From Haemonchus contortus (Eukaryota; Nematoda; Chromadorea; Rhabditida; Trichostrongylidae): a DNA stretch of 64,000 nucleotides. The stretch's first letter is position 1, and every line of letters starts with the position of its first letter. The notes below the pieces were generated by a model. That model saw only the letters and a program-made list of their open reading frames with translations, made no database searches and was not told the origin of the DNA. Of the stretch, positions 12,701 through 21,739 are shown piece by piece. The translations under genes and the position numbers were made by a program. Location: the NCBI GenBank assembly GCA_000469685.2, contig LS997564.1, forward strand, positions 27,934,959 through 27,998,958, given 5' to 3'.

Positions 12701-15075
12701 GCTATCAGGGTGAAAAAGACTCTTCTGAATGGCTGTAATCCTCCTGTCTTCAATCCGTAAACCAGCCCGCCTGTGATTCTGATGGTTGGTCTTGTGAAGG
12801 CAAGCCTTACTTTGCTTGCCAACATCTCATATACCGCTAAAGTTCTGTCGCTACTGCTACATGTGGTATTTACGAGAACTGTTGAACCTTCCATTGTGCT
12901 TGCGAGGGGATCTCAGCGAAAGTCCCTGTACTTGGTCCTCTCAAGGAAGGATGGTTTTCGCCGTTCTGTGCGAACTGATTTGGTGTGGATCATAACAGAG
13001 AGTCGCATAGCCCAGCTCCACAATGTTTGGATCGACTCAACAGGAGGGATGGTTACTCGTCATCCGGCCACAAATCTAACTTGTTCACTTAAGGGATAGG
13101 AATCAGACCTTTTGACATGATCGACCCATTCTGTGTTGCGCCGTGAAATTGACATGCGCTCAGAATCGTTTTAACTGCTTATGTGGCCTACACGTATAAG
13201 TCAGCGGTTTGACTTTTCCAGGGTTCTTCGAGGGATAGAAGGCCTTACTGTCTTGAGCATATCGATCCCAGCACGCGTTTTATAGTGCACCACCTGGCGC
13301 AGCACTACCTCTGCCCTTTTGTATTCGCAGTATAACTATGTCTTATAATTAATTGTACATCATACCGAACCCTCTTTTCCAGATGGTCATCACATCTGAA
13401 GATCTTTGGATCAAAACTTACGGGCAACTATATAAGAGGCTGTGCTCATCTGGTGCCAACATTCCTTTGGGAATATTCAGAACAAAGGACATGGATACGA
13501 AAACGGTGATCTTTAGAAACCATTTTTCAAGCACTACATAAATTTTGTCACATCTCTAAGGTTTCTCACGAAATGGAGGAAAAGTGTCACTTGGTGGATG
13601 TATCGCAACAGGAATTGGCTGTAGAACGGCGAAAGGAGATGCTGAATCATATCAGGACCAGAATGCGAGGCATGGGAATGACGGAGGACGATGAGGAATG
13701 TGGGTATTTCTTTATTGGATTTTATTAGCAATTAGTCATGTTTTTCACTCCCATGCTCTACCGCAGAAATACACAAATGTTTAAGTCACTGGTGTGGAAG
13801 GCACAGTTCATTATAATTTTGGTGCAACGGGTTTTAAACGGATGAAGAATCGTGATGGTTAGGAATAGCACAAAAGTAGCGAAGAAAACGCGAAAATCGG
13901 CGTATTTATAGGAGTACAAGTCTCCGAAAAAGTAGTAAAATCAGAGGTTGAAAAAGGATGCGACCAAAAAGTCACATGGAATGGATATTGGCATGAGCTG
14001 CTCAGCTGTTTGTGCCATTGCGTAGGTTACGTGACTGCTTGAACTTTCTCTGCATCTCTGACGGCAAGAGGCTAGAGCCCAGAGAAAAACACCCCGGGTG
14101 AAGCCTACGGCGGTGGTGGTGGGGGTCCAATTGGACAGGCGAGCACAACACTCAAAGACTACATCAAACGGGAGTGCGCCAGACGAGGGCAGAAAAATGA
14201 CGCATCCGGCAAATTTAAAGGAACCGAGTTCAAGTAGTCCGTAGGCCCGGGTCCGGGAACTTCTCCCCTAACACGGCGTCGCACACGCCGCATCCGCCGC
14301 CTATCGCAGGACTGCGATGGAGGATTGGAGCGCGCAATTTGTGTGGTGGGGAGTCCTTTAAACATTTGAATTGGCCGGCCGCTCTCTTCAGTTCCAATGC
14401 GATCTTGATCGTCGTTTATATAGAAGGAGTCATTTGAATTAATCAAGTCTAATAAACATAAAAACTAAAAAGAAACAGAAGAAAAAACGATAAAATCCAA
14501 TGAAAAAGCAAGCCAGTCAAGGAAAAATTCCGCGTCCTATCGATTGGCGGGAGTACGGTAATTGCAGTGGCGTTTGCCGCATGCCGCAAGGGAGAATGCC
14601 GCGATAGGGGAGAAGTTCCGTTACCCTGGCTAACGCAAGCTGCCTATGTGCAACGTGTGGGTCCCGGTGCGAATGATGCAACTCCTACAGTCTCTACAAT
14701 GCCGCGATGAGTCGTCCGTCTTGGATGTGTAGATCTAAGGACTACTTGGGCTCTATCCTTTGAAATGAGCCGGCCGTGCCTATTTTTCGGCTCTAGTCTG
14801 ACGCAATCCCGTTAATCTAATCTTTGAGAATCCGAACCTCACTTGGTGGCAATTGACAGGGAGAGTGAGGTCGATGATCGCCGACCGTTCAGTTTATTTT
14901 GTTTTTCTTTTGTAATAATTGAGTAGAAAATCTCGATTACCGTGCCAATTACCTCTTTACACATCCAACACATTTAAGCTTTCGATAGCGTGGATCCCAT
15001 CGAATGCAGTAACAAAATCTCTTTCGTCATAATCAACCCGACCGCAGAACTGCAATTGGAAGCCGGTGATATTAT
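387..15075 (+). CDS. slo-2: SLO-2 / KCNT-type high-conductance potassium channel, 25 exons, both ends incomplete
   Basis: Pore-forming subunit of a Slo2-family K+ channel of the plasma membrane, gated through two cytoplasmic RCK domains; in nematodes it acts in nerve and muscle. Exons read: 387-470, 524-617, 682-790, 3825-3900, 3966-4130, 5444-5574, 5632-5701, 5763-5871, 5980-6088, 6143-6292, 6381-6583, 7773-7849, 7906-7989, 8051-8068, 8803-8879, 8944-9049, 9963-10077 (donor abnormal), 10179-10317, 10430-10558, 11880-11991, 12147-12248, 12309-12392, 13383-13505, 13561-13703, 15010-15075. Phases agree at every junction except the abnormal donor, giving about 890 residues. Family landmarks occur in order: [15 protein letters not shown] linker, TVGYGD filter, [22 protein letters not shown] and [11 protein letters not shown]1-S4 lie left of the window. 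The exon after 15075 was not found. Introns reach 3.0 kb and carry transposons, whereas other introns are 50-100 bp. Family assignment is secure; single boundaries could be a few bases off. Confidence 0.93.
1448..2702 (+). mobile_element. mariner transposon, inactive, with intact terminal repeats
   Basis: A 1255-bp element in slo-2 intron 791-3824. The ends are 22-bp inverted repeats matching at 20 positions (core TTGTAAGGAAAGTTCT), each flanked by a TA dinucleotide (1446-1447 and 2703-2704), the mariner target-site duplication. It points the same way as slo-2. A TA-flanked DNA transposon of this size with a one-ORF transposase is the classic mariner layout. Coding decay (next entry) means it cannot move itself, but the ends could still be recognised by a related transposase. 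Confidence 0.92.
1626..2469 (+). pseudogene. mariner transposase pseudogene
   Basis: 1626-1919 encodes a well-preserved N-terminal paired helix-turn-helix region ([14 protein letters not shown]... [18 protein letters not shown]), the DNA-binding half of an irritans-like mariner transposase. Downstream, frameshifts and stops separate recognisable catalytic pieces: EPPKTFPKP near 2113 and [19 protein letters not shown] near 2390-2450. The third catalytic Asp context is still visible. The second catalytic Asp context (DNARPH in the family) has decayed to YCGGPH near 2325. It is therefore a dead copy. The frameshifted middle (1920-2280) was not reconstructed. Confidence 0.88.
2740..3770 (+). repeat. 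Two diverged copies of a ~190-bp direct repeat in a slo-2 intron
   Basis: About 2760-2945 and 3565-3760 share a core read as AAGTCGCGTTTTGCCGC, a following ACCGTCC(T/C)TTGACACAC, and a TGTTAAG block about 20 bases later. Both lie in intron 791-3824, in the same orientation, about 800 bp apart. No terminal repeats or coding potential are visible. The 600 bp between them shows no gene. Confidence 0.7.
3825..6583 (+). CDS. slo-2: slo-2 exons: S6 and RCK1 domain
   Basis: Eight exons. 3825-3900 gives S6 ([14 protein letters not shown]). 3966-4130 and 5444-5574 start RCK1 with the FLDEFYAH and [16 protein letters not shown] segments. 5632-5701 (ACFILSAR), 5763-5871 ([18 protein letters not shown]), 5980-6088 ([17 protein letters not shown]), 6143-6292 and 6381-6583 complete it. 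Every junction keeps phase and uses GT-AG. RCK1 is the first ion-sensing cytoplasmic module of the channel. The glycine-rich middle strand and the CICP stretch match Slo2 channels rather than Slo1 (BK). Confidence 0.93.
4486..5110. repeat. MITE-family remnant in slo-2 intron 4131-5443
   Basis: At 4490-4512 the sequence reads close to AAGGCATAATTCACGATAA, a variant of the terminal repeat found at 9351, 13798 and 22630. The stretch 4880-5100, with blocks such as TGGTTTCTGAATTTC, resembles the inside of the 9.35-kb copy. The right end was not found, so this is a degraded or truncated copy. The rest of the 1.3-kb intron shows nothing recognisable. Confidence 0.5.
6708..7286 (+). mobile_element. 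Internally deleted mariner (non-autonomous), copy 1
   Basis: A 579-bp element in slo-2 intron 6584-7772. The inverted ends start GGTGTGTGCATTAAT, with TA on the left. 6711-6908 encodes the transposase helix-turn-helix ([20 protein letters not shown], then [10 protein letters not shown]). It jumps directly to the C-terminal catalytic block, where [14 protein letters not shown] can be read near 6990-7030, followed by remnants of a WVDDWIASK segment. The middle of the transposase, with the first two catalytic Asp residues, is missing. The family is distinct from the 1448-2702 mariner. Confidence 0.87.
7773..9049 (+). CDS. slo-2: slo-2 exons: linker between RCK1 and RCK2, including an 18-nt microexon
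   Basis: Five exons: 7773-7849, 7906-7989, 8051-8068, 8803-8879 and 8944-9049. The linker is basic ([14 protein letters not shown]), then Ser/His-rich, then acidic and Cys-containing ([16 protein letters not shown]), and ends with [20 protein letters not shown], matching the conserved pre-RCK2 segment of KCNT channels. The microexon encodes only SNDIQP but has clean ATTTTCAG and GTAAGT sites and preserves phase 0. The region is variable in the family, so exact joins, and whether the microexon is constitutive, are less certain than elsewhere. Confidence 0.8.
8178..8281. repeat. GC-rich hairpin with 18-bp perfect arms
   Basis: GGCGTTGCTGGCCACGTG near 8179-8196 is repeated as its reverse complement near 8263-8280, around a spacer of about 65 bases. 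It is followed by a short ATCGGTCG tandem (8284-8301). It lies in slo-2 intron 8069-8802, just upstream of a SINE. It may be the core of a foldback MITE; no longer arms are visible. Confidence 0.65.
8345..8625 (+). repeat. SINE family A, copy 1 (tRNA-derived)
   Basis: This stretch matches the repeats at 42885-43140 (opposite strand) and 49055-49300. Shared blocks include AAGTGGCGCACTATC, TGGGAGGATGAA-like, CATCGGCT, TTGTATAGGCCACATAC and GGAAGTCGA. The 43-kb copy carries a pol III B box, which identifies the family as tRNA-derived. In this copy the B box region is degraded (8395-8420). It lies in a slo-2 intron. Confidence 0.72.
9351..9869. mobile_element. MITE with AAGGCACAGTTCACGATAA ends
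   Basis: The left end is AAGGCACAGTTCACGATAA (9351-9369). The right end is its imperfect reverse complement (9852-9869). Together they bound a ~520-bp non-coding element inside slo-2 intron 9050-9962. The same terminal motif bounds 22630-23239 and starts copies at 13798 and 4490. Short ORFs inside (for example 9321-9524) look fortuitous. The superfamily cannot be assigned from the ends alone. Confidence 0.75.
9963..13703 (+). CDS. slo-2: slo-2 exons: RCK2 domain
   Basis: Exons 9963-10077 ([20 protein letters not shown]), 10179-10317 (HPIVLLL... [17 protein letters not shown]), 10430-10558 ([18 protein letters not shown]), 11880-11991 ([16 protein letters not shown]), 12147-12248 ([20 protein letters not shown]), 12309-12392 ([14 protein letters not shown]), 13383-13505 ([20 protein letters not shown]) and 13561-13703. 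This is the second ion-sensing module. All junctions are GT-AG and in phase except after 9963-10077. There the sequence reads AG-ATAAGT, and no GT or GC gives the expected PLRAYYR join. The other exons look functional. Confidence 0.9.
10625..10960. repeat. Dispersed GC-rich repeat, copy 1
   Basis: A GC-rich start (GTCGCGTCGCGGCGAGAGG near 10682) is followed by ATCGGTTGAGCTGTATGAA (10801-10819) and TGCGGCGGATCGATT. It is clearly related to 60060-60330, which has ATCGATCGAGCTGTATGAA and TGCGGCGAATCGATTGC, and more weakly to 62860-62900. It lies in slo-2 intron 10559-11879. The rest of that intron shows nothing recognisable. Confidence 0.6.
13798..14030. repeat. Partial MITE of the AAGGCACAGTTCA family
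   Basis: It starts with AAGGCACAGTTCATTATAA (13798-13816) and stays alignable to the 22.63-kb copy through a shared ACATGG(A)AA(T)GGATATTGG block (about 13975-13992 here, 22813-22830 there). No right terminal repeat was found, so the copy is truncated or decayed. It sits in the last readable slo-2 intron (13704-15009). The remainder of that intron, including a GC-rich stretch at 14080-14340, has no recognised content. Confidence 0.6.
15010..15075 (+). CDS. slo-2: slo-2 penultimate exon (end of RCK2)
   Basis: A 66-nt exon after acceptor GAATGCAG, encoding [20 protein letters not shown]. This matches the NTLSYV(L/I)INP...D segment near the C-terminus of Slo2 channels. It completes the split codon left by the 13561-13703 exon and ends at a GTACGT donor in phase 2. 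The following exon, expected to read like IYVLR, could not be located, so the channel's C-terminus is unannotated. Confidence 0.78.
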
Positions 15076-15322
15076 GTACGTTGCTCTTTTATTTCTTTTG
15101 TGCCCACTTGATACCTCAGCATACATAATTGAAGTGTCCTGTAGTGTGTGACTTCGCTTTACGAAGCTGACTTTTGACACTCCAAAACTATACAATTTCC
15201 TTCCTCTAACCACGCCTCTTGTGGGGGACCACTTGTTGTATGCGAATAGTTTGCCTACCACGCTGTTTTATACTTCTCACGCGACCCATTACGTGAGACT
15301 CCTACAAGTGCTAGCTATTAAA

Positions 15323-16410
15323 TTAGAAACGTTTGTCTTCACCTTGGTAACGCGTATTAATTAGGAGAATACCTTGAATGCCTTGATGTCCGCTCTTCAG
15401 GATGATTTCGCCAACCGTACAGGACGCATCTATGCCATTCATTTCTGCTTCTTGCCACTTGTTGCCACCTCTGTCCGAATAGCTTTCTAAAAGGATCACT
15501 CCACCTGGCTGGGGGTCTTCCTCGCGGTTTTTTGTTTCGCAGGGGTACCAACTGGTCACTCGGGACGTCTAAAGGTTGTCATTCAGGCGAGCTCCACATC
15601 CTGCCCATCATTGACGCTAGTTCGCTTCCGAATTTTGCAAGCAGGAGTTTTATACACCAACGTGACGCCGTACATCGCTCGTTCCATTGCTCTTTGAGTG
15701 GATGCCAGTCTTCTTTCTTCATTTATGATTGTACTCCATGTTTCGCTTCCATACAAGAGCGCCGGCGGTGACATGGTTGTTTAACACACGGGCTCTGATT
15801 TGAGCATCAATTCTTTTGTCAGTGAGAATGTCGCGATACTTGTTCAATGTCGCCCAGCCTGCCTTACGACGACGACCTATTCCGATTGTCAAATCGTTGT
15901 CCATGGTGACTGCTTTTTCCTAGGTAAACGTATGACGAAACTTCTTCAATGATTGAATCCTCCATGCTAAAGTATTAGTCGCTTGCAAATCTGTTTTTTA
16001 CCCACTTGGTTTTACCTGGGTGGATCTTGAGACCGATAGAGCTAGCAGCGTTTCTTAGGATCCTCACTGATTTCTCGAGAGCACACGATTCGTTCCCAAT
16101 GAGTACAATGTCGTCTGGAAACATCAGGTATTAAAACCTCTCACCTTTATGCAGGGTATCTGGGCGTTTCGTATCACTTATTGAAGAGCAGCAGGAAAAA
16201 AGCATCGGGGGAATGAGCTCGCCTTGCTGAGCTCCGCGTCGTATTTGGAGGATCGAGTTTCCATAAGGATTTGCGTCGGTGAAGTAACTGGTATTACATT
16301 GTATCATTTCGACGTATCTTCGGGGAACTCCAAAAGCTGTACATAAGAGAGCTCAGCACTGCTTGATTCCAACTGTATCGAATGCCGTCTTGTATTCAAT
16401 GAAGAGATAG
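15323..16410 (-). pseudogene. RTE-type non-LTR retrotransposon, 3' fragment (RT palm to C-terminus)
   Basis: Read on the minus strand from 16410 downwards: an RT motif A relic (CYLFIEYKTAFDTVG), then a motif C relic near 16125 (FPDDIVLIGNES, the family's FADD with Ala changed to Pro). Next comes the thumb and connection region (15719-15904) and the typical RTE C-terminus KKPRGRPPARWSDPF (15480-15540). Frames shift several times, so it is dead and 5' truncated, as is usual for non-LTR copies. The boundary at 16410 is approximate. Confidence 0.82.
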
Positions 16411-16798
16411 CACAGAGGAAAAAAAGGAAGTAACCACGAGGATAACAATCAAATACAGAGCGAACACTTCAAATGATGGTAGAATAAGTTGAGGAAGAAT
16501 AAGAAAAGGAATACCTCTCACATTTTCGCTCTCTCCTCATATGTAGCCGTTTTCCGCGCGATCATGGCACTCGATCTGCGGGAATAATAGTGAAAAGGCT
16601 CAACGTCACCTCTCTTATCCTGAATCGTATTTATCCATTTGGGCTCGCATGTTGAGTCGCATGTGTGGAAGCGATCAGTTTGGAAAGCCACCTCTTCCGA
16701 ATCCCATCATCTTCCTCCATATGCACTCTTGGCTTCGTGATTATTATTCTGAAGTGAACCTGAAGAAAATCTCTCGCAGGCAAACGCCTCCCTTTTAA

Positions 16799-17335
16799 CA
16801 CGTTGACGACGACACCGTTTGAAGGCGCTGACTAATCGTCGGTTACCATTGGCGGACCTCGTCCCACGGGACAGTCCCCTATTGAATTTGATGTATTCAT
16901 GAGAATTAAGATTCTATTTGTGTGAAACAAGTAAAAACTCCTGGAGACAAAGGAAAAACTTGTATCCTGCCAGGATCTGGGTGAATTCTCCAAAATCATG
17001 GGCTTTGTAGACCATCTCGGTGTATGAGGCTTTAAATCGTGAACATTTATAGAAAGCACTATTTAAACGTTTGGCGGGAACAAGATTAGGGGTAAGGCGC
17101 CAGTTGTTGGAAGGAGTTCAAATTTTAATTGTTGTCTGATATGATGTATGACTCCTGACTCGATGCTTAATATTTCCATAAAAACCTTAGATTTAGATGG
17201 ATCATGGGTCGACGCTAAAGTTAGTGAGGAGTAAATAAGTAAATGTAAAATATGAAACAAAAAAACCTGAGAATTTCTTCATTTGGCTGACTACAGTACT
17301 GTCGGTCACCATTGACCGACATTGTCGTCAACGTG
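16799..17335. mobile_element. piggyBac-like MITE (TTAA target site)
   Basis: A 537-bp non-coding element. Its inverted ends are CACGTTGACGAC / GTCGTCAACGTG. Each end is flanked by TTAA (16795-16798 and 17336-17339), the duplication made by piggyBac-type transposases. Weaker similarity continues inward around GTCGGT(T/C)A. No transposase ORF is present, so it is non-autonomous. Superfamily assignment rests on the TTAA duplication only. Confidence 0.75.
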
Positions 17336-17339
17336 TTAA

Positions 17340-18330
17340 ATCCAGTCTAACTTCAGATTTCACGAACATGATGTTACGGCGCTCCAGCTAGTCTCACCAA
17401 AGTCCCTTTGCTAGCCTTACCTCTACTGCTATCTTATTGAGATATTGGAGATGCTAGCACGTACAGCGATCACAAATTTGCTGTATTGATGACTTCTTTT
17501 TCCGCCTCCTTTTCCCACGCCCTTCACCTCCAATCCTTCAATTTGTTGGAGCACCAGAACGTATTTTCTGTACGGGAACGTTAACAAATGAGTAGTGTCC
17601 TGGGAAAGCAGTCGAATTTTCGTATGGTAACAAAGCACTATGCTTTCGGTCCTACCAGAATAATCGTCGTCTTCCAGTGAATTCCTGATTTCTGAATAAT
17701 TTAGATACGTGTTGTGTAGCCCCGTGAAAGAAGATGCAGACAGTAAGCTGACAAATCCTAAAAGAGGACTCCGAAGGGAACAGCACATCGAGGAGATGAC
17801 TGTCGACAATGTTGACAACAGTGTAGATCATATGTCATACGATGCTCTGTCGCTTCCGTAGAAATCCATCTTAACTGCAGCTAATGATCCTTCATAATCT
17901 GGTTTAAAATCTGTGCATACTTCTAGTGCCATACTTGTAATAATTTCGGTGCTAGTATTATATGTGTACTGAGGAACTTTGCTGAATTCCCGGTTATCCT
18001 TCTCATAAGAGGTGCTTTTGTGTAACTTCTACATTGTTCTTATACTTGTTACAGTTAGGGCTGTATTCGTTGCTGTTTCCAGATGTTTTCCTGTACATAA
18101 AGTTTTTAGAAATCACAGGTAAACAGTCTCTCAACCAATTAAAACAACTTTTGGTAGCAAGGACACTGTAGCCAACTCTTTACGCAATTACACTCGTCTG
18201 AAATCTCGTCCAAATACCCCTCTCGTCGTTATTCGGAGCTTTGCGTTTACCCAGATTCATATATCGCACATTGTGCAGACTTTCCGCTTTATTCTGCTTC
18301 ACTTCACACTCCGGCTCTTCAACTCAAGGG
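17340..18330. other. No recognised gene or element
   Basis: About 1 kb of AT-rich sequence. The longest open frame is minus-strand 17429-17818 (129 codons). It has no family resemblance that I recognise and no convincing splice sites, so I leave it unannotated. Confidence 0.5.
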
Positions 18331-18348
18331 GGTCCCTTAGGGGTGTGT

Positions 18349-18594
18349 GTCAAGTCGTGCGTCCGAGGGGGCGCGCGGCAAATTGCGCGGCGAAGTTCGT
18401 GGCGAATGTGGATGACTCCAGCGCCTATCATTAGGGCTCGAATCTGAAGTAGGGTAGAAGAGTAAGGTCAGCTAATCCTACCATTCTACTGTACTTTAAA
18501 ATTGGATTCAAATAATAGGCGCTAAAGTCGCCAGAATAGGTATGAATTTCGCCGCGCCATTTGCCGCGCGCACCCTTGGACGCACGACTTGACC
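18349..18594. mobile_element. Foldback MITE, copy 1 (GCGCGCGGCAAATTGCGCGG ends)
   Basis: Outer arms CAAGTCGTGCGTCC and GGACGCACGACTTG enclose GCGCGCGGCAAATTGCGCGG and its near reverse complement, leaving a ~245-bp hairpin. A 14-bp direct repeat (GTCCCTTAGGGGTG) lies on each side (about 18331-18344 and 18601-18615) and may be the target-site duplication. The inside matches the hairpin at 34555-34765, for example around GCGCCTATCATTAGGGCTCG versus CGCCTATTATTGGGACAC. Confidence 0.8.
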
Positions 18595-18619
18595 GTCCCC
18601 TGTCCCTTAGGGGTGCCCC

Positions 18620-19290
18620 AGATATAGTGAAATGTGCCTTTGAGTAGCTAATGGGGAGCTTTGAGAGAAGAAAAGCACTTCACTTCTTGCAGAGTATTAG
18701 GAGTGGCAATGAAATGAATATTTATTCACAAACACATGTCCTATCAAATCATTTGGATACTGACGTTCGGATCAAAGGAGCATTTAGGAAAAAATGAAAT
18801 CAAACAGACAAGAATAGCTAAATCATCCATTTTTTAATTGTGAATGAATAACGGAAACGTGTGTAGAACATCAAGTGGATAAATGGGTAAAGTCTGAAGC
18901 TAGACTTCGTAGGATCGCTCAGGAAAATCGTACACCTCCATCTTAGAATTTGTCCCACAACTTCTTGGTGTAAAATCTTCCATCTGAATTTTTTTTTAAT
19001 TATTTTTAGTTGTCCTATTCATACAGTACGCTCAAAAGTATAGCTTCGCCCTATCCATATCCAATATTCTATAGTGGATGATGAATTCTCTCAATTTATA
19101 TAAGCAATATCTTTTTACCCAAGCATTCATACAAGTGAGAAAAGTTAGGAATAAAAAGTTTTCGAGAAAAAAAGGAAAGTTGTGCCAAATGCATTTTTTT
19201 AAATGCCAGGAATTATTTCGAAAATTCTAGTGTTCATTCCAAGACCAGAATCTATACCTAACAATGACCGAATAATAGTTCTAAAGATGT
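18620..19290. other. AT-rich stretch without recognised content
   Basis: No long frame, repeat end or RNA gene can be seen between the foldback MITE and the candidate coiled-coil exon. Confidence 0.5.
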
Positions 19291-19449
19291 TACCTGTTTC
19301 AATAGCAAGTCCGTTCTCCTCCTTTGCTCCTCCAACTCTCGCTGTAGTTGTTCGTTTTGACTTTCTAAGGCAGTCATGCGATCCCACAGCATTCGATCTT
19401 CCACAGTGGTGTGATCACTGTTCGTCTTATTGTAGAACCTTATGAATTC
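19290..19449 (-). CDS. Candidate exon encoding a coiled coil, gene not recognised
   Basis: Minus strand: acceptor CATTTCAG at about 19450, then an open exon reading FIRFYNKTNSDHTTVEDRML followed by a heptad-rich, strongly charged stretch with ALESQNEQLQRELEEQRRR, ending at a GTAACA donor after ...LLLKQ. The heptads predict a coiled coil. I do not recognise the family. It could belong with the other minus-strand candidates at 20036-20145, 20300-20415 and 21626-21692, but the phases between them were not resolved. Confidence 0.5.
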
Positions 19450-19740
19450 ACTGAAATGCAAAGTTTAGCCTGCTTAAACAAAATAGAATATCATCGGGAC
19501 GCCATTCTCATGGTACCTTTAACTTTACCTCGATCCAATCCTCCTACGCCTTTTTAGTACTGATAATTAGGGAAAAACGACGTCTACGAAACAATTGAAG
19601 AAAGTACATAGTTCAAGATGATGAGAAAGTGGGTTTCAACCATAGCATAACTGTGAGACCTTCTGCTTCCACAGTAGTAAGTAAACATCACTAATTTTCT
19701 CAAGATAGTAGGACTTTATGTTGATCGTTTAAATATTAGA

Positions 19741-19891
19741 ACCAAGCCCAAGAAAAGCGAGAAACTGAGCAGCACTTCCTCGGGACCAACGAGCTTTCCT
19801 TGATGGAGGCCGTGATCTATGAATTACGTAATCCAAGTGAACCGCCGGTCTGCCAAGTTTGTCTACAAAGTCGTCTCAAAAGCTCAATCAA
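19741..19891 (+). CDS. Candidate exon, function unknown
   Basis: Plus strand: acceptor AAATATTAG, then NQAQEKRETEQHFLGTNELS, then LMEAVIYELRNPSEPP and a CQVC pair, ending at a GTGGGT donor in phase 0. The amino-acid composition looks natural. It lies between minus-strand candidates, and I could not link it confidently to a following exon; a CSHC-containing frame after an acceptor at 20160 is possible. It could equally be a chance antisense frame. Confidence 0.35.
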
Positions 19892-20035
19892 GGTGGGTTT
19901 AATGGTCTCCGGCTGTACAGAAGCGAATGAATATCTGCCCATGTCCTTGCTATAGAACAAGGAACAGACACCAAAGCTATCTTACTGATTCTCTGAAGTG
20001 AGCGTACACATCTGATTCAGACCTTACTTACAATG

Positions 20036-20415
20036 CACCGTACGTCTTGAAGCAGGAGTAAGGATGGATTTCGATGAAATATCTTCAGCACGGGCGTTTC
20101 AGGATCATCACCGTGCAGCAACACTACAAAACGTCTCGGATTCTAGCCCTTGCATGTCTTAGTGCTCCCATTGCCGCCAGAACGAACGGCGGCTCTTGAA
20201 GACTCCATTTGATGTCCTTTGGAGAGGAAGTTTTGAAGACAGCTTAGCACGGTTCTTTGGATGAATGACAACCAAGGGCTCTGGCACATCATGAATGTAC
20301 GCTTTCTTTCGCTGACTTTGCCTTTGCATTTGGAACAATGGTCATCGAGTTGTACTTGAAGGACAAAATGTGATCCTTGTTGTCAAATCGCCATCTCATT
20401 GCATGGAATTGTCGC
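20036..20415 (-). CDS. Candidate minus-strand exons, function unknown
   Basis: Two open segments with splice-like edges. 20300-20415, after an AAATTAG acceptor, reads HAMRWRFDNKDHILSFKYNS and then MTIVPNAKAKSAKE. 20036-20148, after GGGCTAG, reads PRRFVVLLHGDDPETPVLKI and ends at a GTAAGT donor after ...DVRCI. Between them an overlapping frame (about 20185-20310) reads EPLVVIHPKNRAKLSSKLP. The frames do not join simply, so this may be a host gene with missed junctions or a decayed copy. The plus strand is also partly open here. Confidence 0.4.
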
Positions 20416-21254
20416 TAATTTAATAATCCATATTTGCGTACATAGCCAATACATTCACCGCCGAATCGTTGACGAAAAATCGTCTTCTTCCTAGTGAACA
20501 GAGAAGAAAGCGCTTTAGAGAGGAATTGGAAACGTCGGTAAACATTATTAGCATGTTCTCACGTTGTGCTTTCTTCTTCGCCTTTCGTATTTTGCGACCT
20601 AAAAAAGTATTTTCATCAAAACTGACATATATATTCAGATTAGATTTTGAGACGAAATGTAGTAACCTCACCAGGATGGTTCTCCAAATATAGTTTTCCT
20701 GTTGATGTATATAAATGGAATCAAAGCTACAGGGAGCAGACGGATTAGGGACCAAAACGAACAGAGTATAACACATCCAATACCAATGAGAAGAGAAAAA
20801 GCTAGCACTTTTCCATTGTATCTGAATAAGCCGTGCTTATACAAAACAGAGGATGAATTTGGCTGAGAGCCAGAGCCAAATAGCGCCGCAAAAGTACCCT
20901 TCCCTGAATTGTCTCTCTAAACATAAACCCATGCTTATCCGCGTTCTAATCTTTCGAAGCAACCACTCAATCGAATGTATAGACAGAAGGGAGGGATCGA
21001 AGGAAAGGAGTGTAGCACGCCGCAGTGTGTATCCGAAAGCCTCCCAAGGTTGGCGAGCTGTGGGTAGAACTTCGGCCTCGGGCGGAACCCAAATCCGTGT
21101 TTGTGTTATCCGGGCTCCCGGGCTCCGTGCTTTTTATCCTTTTCACTACCGAGACCATGCTTGTCCCCACTTTTTCAATGATTTTTATGCCATAGCTTAT
21201 CAGCACTCACAGGTACAGCATGGTGAGTCATTACAATGGCCTCTTTAGTATAAG

Positions 21255-21350
21255 GCATGAAGTGCACGGTACCACACAAACGGTAGCACAACTACGTGTT
21301 TGAGTCCCGTAGAATTCGAGTTTTGTCCAAAACTCGCCTATTCGTGCGAC
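21255..21350 (+). repeat. SINE family B, copy 1 (tRNA-like)
   Basis: It contains CGGTAGCACAAC and a GTTTGAGTCCCG B-box-like motif (21298-21310), followed by the family tail GAGTTTTGTCCAAAACTCGCC. It resembles the copies at 24471-24565 and 47899-47990. No cloverleaf can be folded, so it is not a functional tRNA gene. Confidence 0.55.
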
Positions 21351-21625
21351 ATCCATTGTCAAGCATTGCATCCTAGGAAAGTTGCCGACTCGTTCGATAT
21401 GAATAGAGTAACCTGTGGTCAGCCTACTCAGAGACCTATTCCCTTTCGTCAGAAACCCTTTCCCACAGTAAGAATTCACGGGCTTTTATAGTAGAGGATT
21501 CCACAAGCGTTGAAACACTCTGGTAATTGCTCTGCTGATCCGTTTCAAAATGTCAGGAAGAATGTAATCAGAAACCTTCTAAACTGGCTCTCTTATAGCT
21601 CAATAGACGCTACAACGAATACTTA

Positions 21626-21692
21626 CTCTTTTTCCGGATCACTTTCCCATTCGTCGGTCAACTGCTCTGAAAGTACTGCCGATGCGTTTCTA
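21626..21692 (-). CDS. Candidate short minus-strand exon
   Basis: Acceptor GAAACTCAG, then CRNASAVLSEQLTDEWESD and a short Lys/Glu tail, ending at a GTAAGT donor. It is acidic and natural-looking. It may be the upstream exon of the unidentified minus-strand gene at 19.3-20.4 kb. There is no family match. Confidence 0.35.
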
Positions 21693-21739
21693 CAACTGAG
21701 TTTCATATTTAGCAGTTGTATCGCAGAAAGGTAAATAGT

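Noticed and set aside
14159..14446. 95-codon Arg/Pro-rich minus-strand frame
   Set aside because: GC-rich stretch in a slo-2 intron, with no splice sites or family resemblance.
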